Assembly (NCBI RefSeq): GCF_027172205.1
Contig: NC_070614.1
Coordinates: 50,098,001 to 50,162,000 of the forward strand
Direction: 5' to 3'
From: Podarcis raffonei
Lineage: Eukaryota; Chordata; Lepidosauria; Squamata; Lacertidae
Length of the DNA: 64,000 bases
Both the position numbers and the translations under genes were made by a program. The notes beneath the pieces are model-generated. The model searched no databases. It saw only the letters and a program-made list of their open reading frames with translations, and was not told the origin of the DNA. Each line of letters starts with the position of its first letter. Position 1 is the first letter of the stretch. Shown here in pieces: positions 1-10,300 of the stretch.

Positions 1-143
1 AGAGGTTTTACCGTTAGAAAGTCTATTACTCAGCACATTTGAGGGGAACACATTAAATCTGGCTCTAACAAAAGCGAATCTATGCGACGCAACCGATAAG
101 GTAGACAGATATCGAGGTATCTGGGACATAAATGTAATGCCCT

Positions 144-146
144 GAT

Positions 147-188
<42 letters not shown>
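144..188. repeat. (TATC)n microsatellite
   Basis: About ten uninterrupted TATC units run up to the 5' edge of the first SINE. The array is pure, so it is probably length-polymorphic. No gene is seen in 1-198. Confidence 0.95.
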
Positions 189-198
189 GCCATGACGG

Positions 199-552
199 GA
201 CGCAGGTGGTGCTGTGGGTTAAGCCACAGAGCCTAGGGCTTGCCGATCAGAAGGTCAGCGGTTCAAATCCCCGTGATGGGGTAAGCTCCCGTTGCTCAGT
301 CCCTGCTCCTGCCAACCTACCAGTTCAACAGCATGTCAAAGTGCAAGTAGATAAATAGGTATCACTCCGGCGGGAAGGTAAACGGCGTTTCTGTGCGCTG
401 CTCTGGTTCGCCAGAAGCGGCTTAGTCATGCTGGCCACATGACCCGGAAGCTGTACACCGGCTCCCTCGGCCAATAAAGCGAGATGAGCGCCGCAACCCC
501 AGAGTCGGCCATGACTGGACCTAATGGTCAGGGGTCCCTTTACCTTTTACCA
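199..552 (+). mobile_element. tRNA-derived SINE (Sauria type), full length
   Basis: The head is tRNA-like, with box-B-like GGTTCAAATCCC. The body carries the conserved blocks AAGTGCAAGTAGATAAATAG and GGTAAACGGCGTTT, and the copy ends in CCCTTTACCTTTTACC. GCCATGAC occurs at both edges (just before 199 and after 552), which I read as the target-site duplication of L1-type retroposition. An (ACCTTT)n tail is what is reported for Sauria SINEs that borrow the Bov-B LINE 3' end. The family name rests on memory, not a search. Confidence 0.88.
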
Positions 553-691
553 GCCATGACGGCTGGCCTCAGCCTCCGCAGCCATGTTTCTGAACGCCAG
601 TTGCTGGAAACTGCAGGAGGGGAGAGGGCCCTTGTGTTCGAATCCCGCTTGCAGGTTTCCCACAAGCCCCCTGGGAGAACAGGCAGGCGGA

Positions 692-1043
692 TTTAGCGGC
701 GCTGTGGGTTAAATCACAGAGCCTAGGACTTGCCGATCAGAAGGGCGGCGGTTCGAATCCCTGCGACGGGGTGAGCTCTCGTTGCTCGGTCCCAGCTCCT
801 GCCAACCTAGCAGTTCGAAAGCACCTCAGAGTGCAAGTAGATAAATAGGTACCACTCCGGCGGGAAGCTAAACGGCGTTTCCGTGCGCTGCTCTGGTTCA
901 CCAGAAGCGGCTTAGTCATGCTGGCCACATGACCCGGAAGCTGTACGCCGGCTCCCTTGGCCAATAAAGTGAGATGAGCGCTGCAACCCCAGAATTGGTC
1001 CTGACTGGACCTAATAGTCAGGGGTCCCTTTATCTTTACCTGG
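692..1043 (+). mobile_element. Sauria-type SINE, full length
   Basis: A second copy of the same SINE in the same orientation, ending about 60 bp before the TSSK4 splice acceptor. It has the tRNA-like head, the AAGTGCAAGTAGATAAATAG block and the CCCTTTATCTTTACC tail. It lies in the last TSSK4 intron. Confidence 0.85.
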
Positions 1044-1104
1044 CTTGATCCGGCAGCCTCCTCTTTTGCGGTGGTTAAATCGCCTGTCCCTCTCGCCCCT
1101 GCAG

Positions 1105-1392
1105 GAACTGGTCCACCGCATCCTGCGCCCTGCTTCCAAGCGGCTGAACATCCTGGAGGTGCTCAAAGTCCCTTGGGTCCTCAAGTTCCTGGCTGAGAAG
1201 CCGACCACCGAGATCAAGGCCCTGGAAGCGATCTGCGGGCCCCGGGCAGCCGACACCAGCAAGAACGCCACCACGCCCAGCACCACCAAGTCCCGCTCCC
1301 TCACCTTCACACCGGACAAAAAGAAGGCCGCCAGCCGGACCCGCAGCACCGGGCAGATCAAGGGGACTAAGACCCAGGAGAAGCCCATCTGA
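1105..1392 (+). CDS. TSSK4: Testis-specific serine kinase 4, last exon (partial)
   Basis: Last coding exon, 95 codons plus a TGA at 1390-1392; earlier exons lie off the left edge. It opens after a good acceptor (pyrimidine run, CCCCTGCAG at 1096-1104) in phase 0. The peptide starts ELVHRILRPASKRLNILEVL and continues WVLKF...EKPTTEIKALEAIC. This matches the end of the kinase domain (subdomain XI, the invariant-Arg region SKRLNI) and the TSSK4-specific WVLKF...IRLLEAMC tail as I recall it from mammals. The last 45 residues are Lys/Thr/Ser-rich (TPDKKKAASRTRS) and seem longer than the short human tail. Position next to CHMP4A agrees with the mammalian gene order. TSSK4 acts in spermatid maturation. 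The antisense 187-codon reading frame across this exon is a shadow. Confidence 0.88.
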   Translation, partial: ELVHRILRPASKRLNILEVLKVPWVLKFLAEKPTTEIKALEAICGPRAADTSKNATTPSTTKSRSLTFTPDKKKAASRTRSTGQIKGTKTQEKPI

Positions 1393-1800
1393 AGGAGGGG
1401 AGACATCTTGGAACGAGGGATGGGGGGAGATCTCAGGCTGGAGTCTCTCACCTGCAGTGACCGAGCGATATTTTCTTGGGGGGGGGGGAAAGTCCAGGGG
1501 GTGGGTGGTCTAGGGTGTGCACAGGGACCGTAGGGGGGGAAAGGAGGGCAGGGAACACTCAGAAGTAGCGTCACAGCCCCTTCTCTTCATCAGGCCTAAA
1601 GGAACAAAAGCAGCAGCAGGTTTTGGAAAATGACGTTTGGGTGCCATCTCTGAAATGCGAGATTAAAACCGAAAACAGAACAGTCCTTTGGGGTTTCGCA
1701 GAAGTCAATTTGGGAAGGTGGTTAACGGACCTTTACGCTCATCCCTTCTTTGGGATTTCTTTTATTAATGCGCACCCACAAAATAAACCATGAACCATCA
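1393..1800 (+). other. TSSK4: TSSK4 3' UTR with polyadenylation signal
   Basis: AATAAA at 1782-1787 is the first good signal after the TSSK4 stop and lies just before the first MITE. The UTR includes a G9 run near 1480. No other gene is seen here. Confidence 0.7.
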
Positions 1801-1804
1801 TATA

Positions 1805-2117
1805 CAGTGGTACCTTGGGTTAAGAACTTAATTCGTTCTGGAGGTCCGTTCTTAACCTGAAACTGTTCTTAACCTAAGGTACCACTTTAGCTCATAGCTG
1901 TCAACTTTTCCCTTTTCTTGCGAGGAATCCTATTCGGAATAAGGGAATTTCCCTTTTGAAAAGGGAAAGGTTGACAGCTATGCTTTAGCTAATGGGGCCT
2001 CCCGCTGCCGCCGCACGATTTCTGTTCTCATCCTGAAGCAAAGTTCTTAACCCGAGGTGCTATTTCTGGGTTAGCAGAGTCTGTAACCTGAAGCGTTCGT
2101 AACCCGAGGTACCACTG
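1805..2117. mobile_element. MITE A (pogo/Tigger-like), TA-flanked, carrying a nested hAT MITE
   Basis: The termini are CAGTGGTACCTTGGG and its inverse CCCGAGGTACCACTG, each flanked by TA, as expected for Tc1/mariner-superfamily insertion. The two halves are largely inverted copies of each other, so the single strand can fold into a long hairpin. At 1893-1982 a second small element interrupts it. No transposase frame is present. Confidence 0.85.
1893..1982. mobile_element. 90-bp palindromic hAT-type MITE nested in MITE A
   Basis: It starts CATAGCTGTCAACTTTTCCC and ends with the inverse GACAGCTATG, folding almost completely. CTTTAGCT occurs at 1885-1892 and 1983-1990, an exact 8-bp target duplication, which points to the hAT superfamily. 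A sister copy is at 29913-30001. Confidence 0.85.
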
Positions 2118-2162
2118 TATGTACATTCCCTGGGGTTACTGAGCCAAAAGGCTGCGATTCTC

Positions 2163-2382
2163 GATTTCACAGAATGGTAGCTCTGGAAGGGACCCAGAGT
2201 GTCATCTAGTCCAACCCCCTGCGACGCAGGAATCTCAACCAGATCCCTCCACAACATGTGGCCACTCAACCACTTGCTTAAAAACCTCCAAGGAAGGAGA
2301 GTCTGCTAGCTTCCGAGGGAGACTGTTTCACTGTCGAACTGCTCTTCCCGTGAGAAAATTCTTCCTGATGTTTAGCTGGAAT
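2163..2382 (-). mobile_element. CR1 LINE 3' end
   Basis: Contains the typical CR1 3' segment, seen in reverse as CATCTAGTCCAACCCCCTGC followed by cctccaaggaaggagagtc. No open frame. 2383-2910, between this and the next SINE, is GC-rich unique-looking DNA in which I see no gene. Confidence 0.8.
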
Positions 2383-2914
2383 CAGTGGTGTAGCAGAGTT
2401 TGCCAGCCTCCAGGGCATAGAGGGCGAAGAGAACCTGCTGTGCTAGCCCAGGCCTTGCCACTGCCGCCCCTGGAGCGCCCCCCCCCTTCTGAGTTATGCT
2501 GTGCTGCCTGTCAGCCCACATGGGGGGACGACAGCCGGCCGACACAGCCTTTGGTGGTTGGATTCCCCGGATGTCCACCAAGAGGAGTGCCAGGCTAGGC
2601 TGGGCCCTTGCCCGCCTCCCTCAGCCTCCGCCTGCTCGCCAAGTGCAGTGCGAACAACCCTCTGTTGTGTTCTGGAGTTCAGCTCCTTCCCCAGCGAGGA
2701 AATTGGGAGTTTGCAAAAAAGCCACCTTAGCAATAGCAAGTGTGGCAACGTACAGCATGCGGGGTTTCAGCAGGATCTAGGAAGCGGAGGACCAAAACAC
2801 AAAGTCGTTGGTCCGTACCGTACAGCCCGCAGTGTCTTCCTGCGTTTCAGAAAGGGGACCATTTCAGCCCCACGTGGCTCTTTGAAAAAAGTGCCATTTT
2901 AGCGGGTGGCCACT

Positions 2915-3230
2915 GTCTAGGACTTGCCGATCAGAAGGTTGGCAGTTTGAATCCCCACGACGGGGTGAGCTCCCGTTGCTCAGTCCCTGCTCCTTCCAAC
3001 CTACCAGTTCGAAAGCACCTCAAAGTGCAAGTAGATAAATAGGTACTGCTCTGGCGGGAAGGTAAACGGCGTTTCCGTGCGCTGCTCTGGTTTGCCAGAA
3101 GCGGCTTAGTCCTGCTGGCCACATGACCAGGAAGCTGTACGCCGGCTCCCTCGGCCAATAAAGCGAAATGAGTCCCGCAACCCCGGAGTAGTCTGTGACT
3201 CGACCTAATGGTCAGGGGCCCCTTTACCTT
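2915..3230 (+). mobile_element. Sauria-type SINE, 5' truncated
   Basis: Begins inside the tRNA-like head (GGACTTGCCGATCAGAAGG) and ends CCCTTTACCTT followed by an A-rich stretch. The body matches the other copies. Confidence 0.85.
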
Positions 3231-3689
3231 AAAAATCAGGCAGGGCAGTGTATGTGGGGAAGCTTATAAATGATGCAAAGTGAGTAGCAAACACGCCCAG
3301 CAAACACCAATGAAAGTGAAGGCCGGGTTCAGAGTATGAGAAAATCTAAGTGCTATTTCTCCACCCAAAATAGTTTAAATTAAGATGTAGCGATGTGTGC
3401 TGATAGCTTCCAGTGAGGAGTGGGAACAGAGATCTGGCGGTCGCTCTTACCCGCAGTAACTGAGCAGAGCCTCCAAGCTCAAGAGCTGTCTACCTCTAAT
3501 TGCACGGGAGAGGGCCAAAGAAGGGTGGGCAGTGGCTTTGTTGGGCACATCTGATTGGGCAGCGTGCGGAACAGAGGGACACTCTGTCCAATCCACGAGG
3601 GCGTAGAGAGAGAGCCAAGAGGGGAGGGGAGGACTCGAAGAGCGCCGCTTCCCTCCCCAGCCCCGTCCTTCGGACAACGAAACAGCAGA

Positions 3690-4780
3690 AAAATTTCCGG
3701 CCACGTTTATTTTCAGAGTTGTCGTCGTAAAGGCCACTGCAGCATGTGCGCGTGAGAGGGGGGTGCGGGTTGGGGCGGAAATCCCTCCCCTTCCCCCTCC
3801 GAATTCTTGGCCACGAGGAGATACAAAAAGAAGAAGAAACTAACGACGGAGACGAAGACGAGAGAGAGAGAGAGAGAAAAGTTTCCGAAAAGTTAGCGGG
3901 TTAGCACAGATCCGAGTGCAAATAACATGTAAACGCCACCCCAAGCCACATTTAAACAGACACGCTGTCGATAGGAAGAGAGAAAAAGAAAGAGAGAACG
4001 TACCTGTTCGCATCAGACCCCCCCACCCTCTTGGCACAGTTCCACCCACCCTGCTGGGCTGGCATCATTCGTCATCATCATTTTTTTAAATTCACATGCT
4101 GGTGGGGAGAAAATCTGTAGCATTGGTAAAGTTAAGAGGCTGGGGGGGGGGGAACGACCAAGGCATGAGGCATGGAGCCCCCCCAACCCCCCGCCCAGCA
4201 CACAGGAGGAGCAAAGGAACACAATTTGACACAGGCCCCAATCCCCCTCGCAGCGAGTGCAGGGGGAGAACTTAACTCCGTGGAAACCCCTCTGCCTCAC
4301 TTCTGGGGAGGGGGGGGGGACTCGCCCTCCCCGGCCCACCGAAGCCCCCTCACATGTTTACAACCGCGGAGAGGGTCTCGGGTTTGCTTGGGAAGGGCCA
4401 AGCACCAAGATAACGCTTTCAAAGTTTGGTCCTCGAGTTTTACAGAGGGGTAATGCGAGGGGGTGCGGGGCCGGTCTCCCGTCCCCAAGGCAAGCCTCCT
4501 TTCCCCTCCCCACGATACAATCTGTTCATATATATATATATATATATATATATTTCATATATATAAATCTGTCTATATAAAACTCTTTACATTCGGCACG
4601 TAAGGTTATTTCAGGCAGGGCAGGGCCGGGGCGGAGGGGGTGGGGCGTCGGTGTTCACCACCCCTCCCCGAATCTGGAACTGAAGGAGGAAGGCAGGGGG
4701 GGAAAAGGTCCTCTCCCGTCTCCCAGCCCCCCGAGGAAGGGGAGGGAGGGAAGGAAGGAGGGCGGTTTTCCCACAATGCA
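3690..4780 (-). other. CHMP4A: CHMP4A 3' UTR with polyadenylation signal
   Basis: Downstream of the CHMP4A stop on the minus strand. The minus-strand AATAAA is TTTATT at 3706-3711, the best signal in reach, so cleavage is expected near 3690. The stretch holds a (GA)n run near 3860, G-rich runs and an (AT)n dinucleotide repeat at about 4528-4557. Frames on both strands here are low-complexity shadows. 3231-3690 holds no recognisable gene. Confidence 0.65.
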
Positions 4781-7524
4781 TCACGACACCCAGGCGGCAA
4801 GCTGCTTCATTTCTTCGTCGTCGTCGTCGTCCACCGCGGACGCAGAGGCGGGCACTTTTGAGGCTGGCAAAATAATAATAATAATTTATTATTTGTACCC
4901 CGCCCATCTGGCTGGGTCTCCTCAGCCACTCTTGGCGGCTTCCATCAAAGATTAAAAATACCGTATTTTTTGCTCTATAAGACTCACTTTTCCCCTCCTA
5001 AAAAGTAAGGGGAAATGTGTGTGCATCTTATGGAGCGAATGCAGGCTGCGCAGCTATCCCAGAAGCCAGAACAGCAAGAGGGATTGCTGCTTTCACTGCA
5101 CACTCATCCCTCTTGCTGTTCTGGCTTCTGAGATTCAGAATATTTTTTTTCTTGTTTTCCTCCTCCAAAAACTAGGTGCGTCTTGCGGTCTGGTGCGTCT
5201 TATAGAGCGAAAAATACGGTACATTAAAATGTCACACACTGAAAACTTGCCTGAACAGGGCTGCCTGAACGGAGGGAGGGAAAGGATGAAATCAAAATGT
5301 AGACACGGCGCCCCAAAACTTCAACCCTCTTCCAAACAGTCCTTGGAGCTCCTGCCTTTACTTAATTCCTTGCCTTGGGGTGCCCATTTATTTACTGGAT
5401 TTATATGGGCTTTGAAGACACTCGAACTCAGGATGCAAGGGAGAAATGTGCTCAGAGGAAGGCATGCTTGGCAAATCCACACCATGATCAACTCTCACCC
5501 GGAAACCTATGTCCCCACTGTGGAAGGACGTGTGGATCCTGAATTGGCCTCACAGACTCACTGTTAAAGTTGTGTTTATGGAAGACCATCTTACTTGGCT
5601 ACAAGTTATCGCCAAAGAAGATACAGTGGTACCTTGGCTGTCAAACTTAATCCGTTCTGGGAGTCCGAAAACCCAGGCACAGCTTCCAGTTGGTTGCAGG
5701 ATCTTCCTGCACTCAATCAGAAGCTGCGCCAGACGTTTGGCTTCCAAAGAACGTTCACAAACATTCACAAACAGGTTCAGGAGCCAAAACGTACGCGTAC
5801 CAAGGCGTTCGAGAACCAAGGTACGACTGTAGTGCTTTCAGGCAGACGCCACAAAGCGGTTTGTGTAAGGTTAGGACAAGAAGAACACACACACACACAC
5901 ACACATACAAAGGGCCTTCTCTTTTAAAAAAAAGTCACAATATCCAGGCTGTATTAAGACCTTTGGAGATCCTAAGCACTTAAAAGCTTTTGGTGCCCCT
6001 ATACCTATCCAATTCAAAACATAAAATAAAATTATTCTTTTAGAAATGAAGCAGAACCTACATTCAGATGGAAAAGGATGCTTATTTTTGTACACTTCTA
6101 CTTTATATCCACCCACTTCTCCAGATTTGTTGGGCACCCCACACCAGCCAGAGGCATGATGGGAGTTGTAGTCCAGCCACACTTAGGGAGACCCAGGTTG
6201 GCAAAGCCAGGACTTTGAGGGAAGCTGAAACAGCAGGCAACGCCGTCCCAAGACCCAGGGGCTTGTGCCCACCCCGCTGCCTCCCCACGCCCCCTTACCT
6301 GGCACGCTGGGCAGGCGAGAGGCAGGCACGCTGGGCAACTCAGGGGTGGGTTCCCCAACATTCAGCAGCTCCTTGTCCAAGTCTTCCTGCTCCATCTCCT
6401 CCAGCTCAGCTAACAGCTCATCCTGAGGGCGGCAAAGGCAGGGGGATGAGTAGAAACACAAACAGGTATCCATTGCCACTTCCCCCCCAATGCCCACTGC
6501 CCCACTCCTCTGGGGCTCAGCGCCCCCTCCCCCCCCCCCCGGCGGCTCTGCAGACCCATAACTGAACTCCTTCCTCCACTTTTCAAGAGGGAGAGTTCCC
6601 CCGCTTTTAAAATTATTTTTATTAAAGATTTTCTTGATTTACAAAAGTGTGTGCAATGTCTCTCTCTCATATATACACCGTATTTTTCGCTCCATAAGAC
6701 GCACCAGACCACAAGACACACCTAGTTTTTGGAGGAGGAAAACAAGAAAAAAATGTTCTGAATCTCAGAAGCCAGAACAGCAAGAGGGATCGCTGTGCAG
6801 CGAAAGCAGCAATCCCTCTTGCTGTTCTGGCTTCTGGGATAGCTGCGCAGCCTGCATTCGCTCCATAAGACGCACATACACATTTCCCCTTACTTTTTAG
6901 GAGGCAAAAAGTGAGTCTTATAGAGCAAAAAATACGGTATATGTTTTTCCCCCATGTAACATTTTTACAAATCAGTTTCATTTGTTGAGACGTTGGGAAG
7001 AAAAGGGGGAAAGAGGTGGAGGGGGGGGAAGATGAGTGGGGGTGGGGTCGGGTGGCGATGTTTCTATTTTACTTACTATATGTGGGGTTTGGGGTCAGCG
7101 TTGCTTGTGCAGGTTCTTTGCTGTTCACTTGTGTTCCTTTGGTGGTGAGAGGTTGGGGTTGGCCTAGGGTGTGACTGTTCATTTGTGACTGACTGTGTTG
7201 AACTTTGTTTTCATGTGCGAGTGTTTCAGATCAGGTTAGCCATATTGATTTGTATGGCGTTGGTGGATTTTTGTCAGTGTCTTGTTGGGCTGTGTATGTG
7301 ATAAAGGGGAGCCATACCGGGGTGAAGGCGTCTTCTTCTATTTGTCCCCGTGTCAGTTTCAGTTTATTGGTTAATTTTTCTAGCAGGGCTGTTTCCCATA
7401 ATATTTGGCAGCCCTGTTCAGGGAAGTTTTTAATATGTAACATTGTACTGTTTTTAACACTTGATTGGGAGCCGCCCAGAGTGGCTGGGGAAACTCAGCC
7501 AGATGGGCGGGGTATAAATAATAA

Positions 7525-7575
<51 letters not shown>

Positions 7576-10192
7576 CTTGGTCCATGCTTACTGCCTGACA
7601 GGTCTCTCCAGTGTCTGGTTATGATGCTTCTGGCTGCTGAAAGTAGGTGGGTTATGAGTTCTTTGTGGTGTAAGTGGGCATTATTTTATTGGAAGATGTT
7701 TAGTAAGGGTCTCCCGCTTTTGACGTTACCTCATCTACATCGTCCCCAAAGCCCACGGGCTTCGAGATGGCGTCAGAGATCTGTTGGGCGATATCCTGCT
7801 GCTCTGTGATCTCAGCCATCAGGTCGTCCACTTTGTCGATGTCCCTGGAGAGACGGGGTGGGGGGAAAGGGTGAGACAGAGGAAAGGGCAGCTGGGGTGG
7901 GGGGCTGCTTTTGTCGTTGCACCGAAGCGCACCTCAAGAACAGGAAAGCACGGGAGGCCAAAGGAGCTGGAAGACGGAGCAGGTAAGTGACAAATCTGAG
8001 ATCCAGGTCCGAAAATGTGAGCAGCCGCCACGAGACAAAATCCACAAGGCAGGACTAAGAAGGGTGGAGCCAGCCTTTGAACGGGGAACCTTTCTTTAGC
8101 CAAGGGCCGCAATCCCACCAGGGCAACTTTCTGGGGGCCACAGGTCTGGACACACACAAGCCTCTCCATCCTGGTTTGACCCCAGTTCAAAGACACAGAC
8201 CAGCCAGGTAAGCTTACTGGAGGGGGGCTCAGAGATGGCCCGACAAGGGGCGTGGCCTGGGCAGAGGATTCTGGGAGCTGTAGTTTGTTAAGGGCATCGA
8301 GCGTTGCTAGGAGAGCCCTATTCCCCCTCACAGAGCAGCCATTCCCAGAATCCCCCGGGAAGAGAGAGTGGCTGTTAAACCGCCCTGACAACCATGGCTC
8401 TTGTGAAGGGAATAATGGGGTCTCTCAGCACCCTTATCGGACTACAGCTCCCAGGATTCTTTGCAGGAAGCCACAACTGCCAGCATTGTGCTTTAAATAG
8501 AGGGCATGCATGTGGCCAGAAAAGGTCTCCTCCTTCCCACTCGGGGCTTGCTGTTCCCTCTGCCTTCTCTTTTGCCCTTTCCAGGCTCCACACAAGCACC
8601 CCATCTCCCTCCCTCCAGGCAGAACAGATGCCTGCTCTGAGGGCCCCACAGCCTCGGGACCCACATGTGCTGATGGGCTTCCTTCATGGCTCGGGCTGCG
8701 TCCGACATGGTCTTGAGCACTTCGGTGTTGGTGGTGGCGTTCTCGAGAGCTTCGCGCTGGAACTCGATGGTGGAGAGGGTCCCGTCGATCTGCCCCAGCT
8801 GCTGCTCGTAGCGTTTCTTCCGCTTGAGGGCTTGCAGGGCAGCTGGATCGAGAAGGGAGGGAAAGAGGCAATGCATTATTCTGTTTTTAATATTCAGCTG
8901 ACAACTGCCCAGAGTGGCACCCAGTCAGATGGGTGGCATATTATTATTATTACTATTAGCAAGCATCAGTTCCATTTGCTCTCTGACACAGCCCACCCCT
9001 TAAACTTTACAAACGTTCTATTTTCTCCCCTAAGGCTACAGGGTTCCATTCCTCAGAAATGTAGGATGTGCTGGAAACAGACACACAGCTCCCTAAAATC
9101 CCTGCCTAAAATCCTTGACACTGCTAAGTTTCTTTTTTAATTTTGTGTGTGTGTGTGTATAATTGAATTTAAATATCACATCACAAAAGTAAAAAGAAAA
9201 TACACCACTTTATTTTATTTATATGTAACATTTACTTTTTGGTAACATTTTACTTTCTACATAACATATTTTTGCTAACCGGCGAGCGGTGTATTTTCTT
9301 TCCTTTTCTTTTAACATTGCTAAGTTTCTAGTCCTTATGAAAGCACAGCCCCCTCAAAGCTGCTGCTTTAGGGATGAAGGAAATCTCCATTTTAACCGGC
9401 CCCCTTCCTGGACCCCATGTTCCCCATATCTCCCTCCACTGCTCCATTCACCTCTTTTGTTTTTCGTCCCATGTTTCTTGGCCGACTGAAGCTCCTGCTG
9501 GATCTTTTGCTCCAGGAATTCTTGTTTCTTCACAAGCACCTCCTCCGTCTCCCGCAGCTTCTGGATGGCCTCCTGCGGGGTAGGGGCTTTGGCCTTCTTA
9601 CCTGGAAAGGGCCCCGGCCAGAGAGGGTGGGGAAGGGAGAGAAGGGAGAAAACCAGAACGCCCATTAATCCTCCAGCATCAACCCAACCTATTTGAGAGC
9701 TAACAACAACAGGGGCTAGAACCATTGTTTGGAAAGGATGAAGCTAAAGGGAGACTGGTCAGCCCACCAAGAGGTACCCCAGGTGAATTATGGGCTTTTC
9801 CCAGCAGCCATCCTTCTCCTCCATGACTCTCTTGCCCTGCTTCAAAATGGGGAGGGAAGCTGCCGCCCTACACCCAGAAACTGAGCACTGGGGAAGAAGA
9901 TAAGTTAACCCCCCAAAATAGAGCTTTTTGGAAATATGGTACAGTCCACTCCCCCCCCAAAAGCTTGGAATGAACCCTTCCCCTTCCTTTAATACGTCTC
10001 CCTCCTTTGTTTTTCTCCCTCTACCAAGCCAGATTCTTTTCCTCTCCTCCCTCCTCCCCCCCAAGACACAAATGGTTTCTCCCAGCTGTCCGTGATCCCC
10101 TATGGCGATTGGGCGATACCACCCTCCTTCAGGGTGGGGGAATGTAAATGTAGGGGCTCACCCTTCCCGAAGAGCTTTCCCAAGCCACTCAT
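4781..10192 (-). CDS. CHMP4A: Charged multivesicular body protein 4A (ESCRT-III subunit)
   Basis: Six coding exons on the minus strand: 10162-10192, 9452-9601, 8665-8842, 7730-7844, 6299-6422, 4781-4863. They sum to 681 bases, a 226-residue protein with matching phases at every junction. It starts MSGLGKLFGKGKKAKAPTPQ, typical of CHMP4 (Snf7), followed by the basic helical core (KKQEFLEQKIQQEL, AALQALKRKKRYEQQLGQID, ITEQQDIAQQISDAIS). The acidic C-terminal half (DELLAELEEMEQEDLDKELL) holds the autoinhibitory/MIM region. The final helix reads MKQLAAWVS, keeping the MxxLxxW pattern that binds the ALIX Bro1 domain. CHMP4 polymers drive membrane scission in multivesicular body formation, cytokinesis and membrane repair. 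The A paralogue is assigned by neighbours (TSSK4, MDP1). Odd points: a GAC run gives five Asp before the last helix, and the last acceptor abuts a LINE tail. Confidence 0.95.
4868..5265 (-). mobile_element. L2 LINE 3' end split by MITE B
   Basis: Reads (AAT)n, then ATTTATTATTTGTACCCCGC and the block CATCTGGCTGGGTCTCC, the standard 3' end of the lizard L2 family in reverse. It resumes after the MITE at 5222 (cattaaaatgtcacacactg, CTTGCCTGAACAGGGCTGCC). Its tail directly precedes the acceptor of CHMP4A exon 6. Confidence 0.85.
4961..5219. mobile_element. MITE B, TA-flanked
   Basis: Ends are CCGTATTTTTTGCTCTATAA and inverted GAGCGAAAAATACGG, with TA on each side, inserted into an L2 tail. An inner inverted repeat, AGAAGCCAGAACAGCAAGAG against CTCTTGCTGTTCTGGCTTCT, sits in the centre. 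Other copies are at 6678, 33012 and 43535. Confidence 0.85.
5409..5622 (+). mobile_element. LINE 3' end with C2H2-like zinc-finger remnant
   Basis: Shares a long block with 59864-60098 (aggaaggcatgcttggcaaa, CCCCACTGTGGAAGGACGTG, atggaagaccatcttacttg). One frame reads CPHCGRTCG, a zinc-knuckle-like C-terminal end of a LINE polyprotein, followed by a stop. Degenerate fragment; the clade is not resolved. Confidence 0.6.
5624..5829. mobile_element. MITE A variant (CCTTGG ends)
   Basis: CAGTGGTACCTTGGCTGTC to inverted AACCAAGGTACGACTG, TA on both sides, immediately after the LINE fragment. A (CA)n run follows at 5884-5906. Confidence 0.75.
6606..7408 (-). mobile_element. L1 LINE 3' end: ORF2 C-terminus and 3' UTR
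   Basis: On the minus strand, 7231-7405 reads TALLEKLTNKLKLTRGQ ... VWLPFITYT ... then stop, the type of sequence that ends L1 ORF2 (a W-PFI-Y motif). The 3' UTR continues left to an A-rich end at about 6606-6645. MITE B at 6678-6937 is inserted in it. It lies in CHMP4A intron 4. Confidence 0.65.
6678..6937. mobile_element. MITE B, TA-flanked
   Basis: CCGTATTTTTCGCTCCATAA to inverted GCAAAAAATACGG. The inner hairpin AGAAGCCAGAACAGCAAGAG spans about 6768-6836. Nearly the same sequence as the copy at 33012. Confidence 0.88.
7409..7574 (+). mobile_element. L2 LINE 3' tail with (ATT)16
   Basis: CCCTGTTCAGGGAAGTTTTT, GGGAGCCGCCCAGAGTGGCT and GGGCGGGGTATAAATAATAA precede a pure ATT run at 7526-7573. 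It ends about 150 bp from CHMP4A exon 4. Confidence 0.88.
8263..8466. mobile_element. Inverted-repeat MITE carrying the ACTACAGCTCCCA module
   Basis: AGGATTCTGGGAGCTGTAG-type sequence at the left faces GACTACAGCTCCCAGGATTC at the right. CTGTTAAACCGCCCTGACAA lies inside. Probably hAT-type by likeness to 18035-18170. No frame. It lies in CHMP4A intron 3, between exons 4 and 3. Confidence 0.5.
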
Positions 10193-10300
10193 CTCGCCTG
10201 GTCGGTAATTCACTGGACTTCCTCTTCCGGCTTCATCCACCTCCCAGCCTTACACCGCCTCCATCCCCCCCCCAATCACATGACAATAGGGAAGGACCAG
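10193..10300 (-). promoter_or_regulatory. CHMP4A: CHMP4A promoter region
   Basis: Immediately upstream of the start codon lie ETS-like CTTCCGG (near 10225) and pyrimidine-rich sequence. There is no TATA box. The start ATG at 10192 is chosen because MSGLGKLFGKG is the conserved CHMP4 N-terminus. Confidence 0.5.

Noticed and set aside
1011-1574. 187-codon minus-strand open frame over the TSSK4 exon
   Set aside because: It is the antisense shadow of the TSSK4 coding exon and C-rich UTR and has no homology I recognise.
4528-4557. (AT)n run as a functional element
   Set aside because: Simple dinucleotide repeat in the CHMP4A 3' UTR with no other signal.
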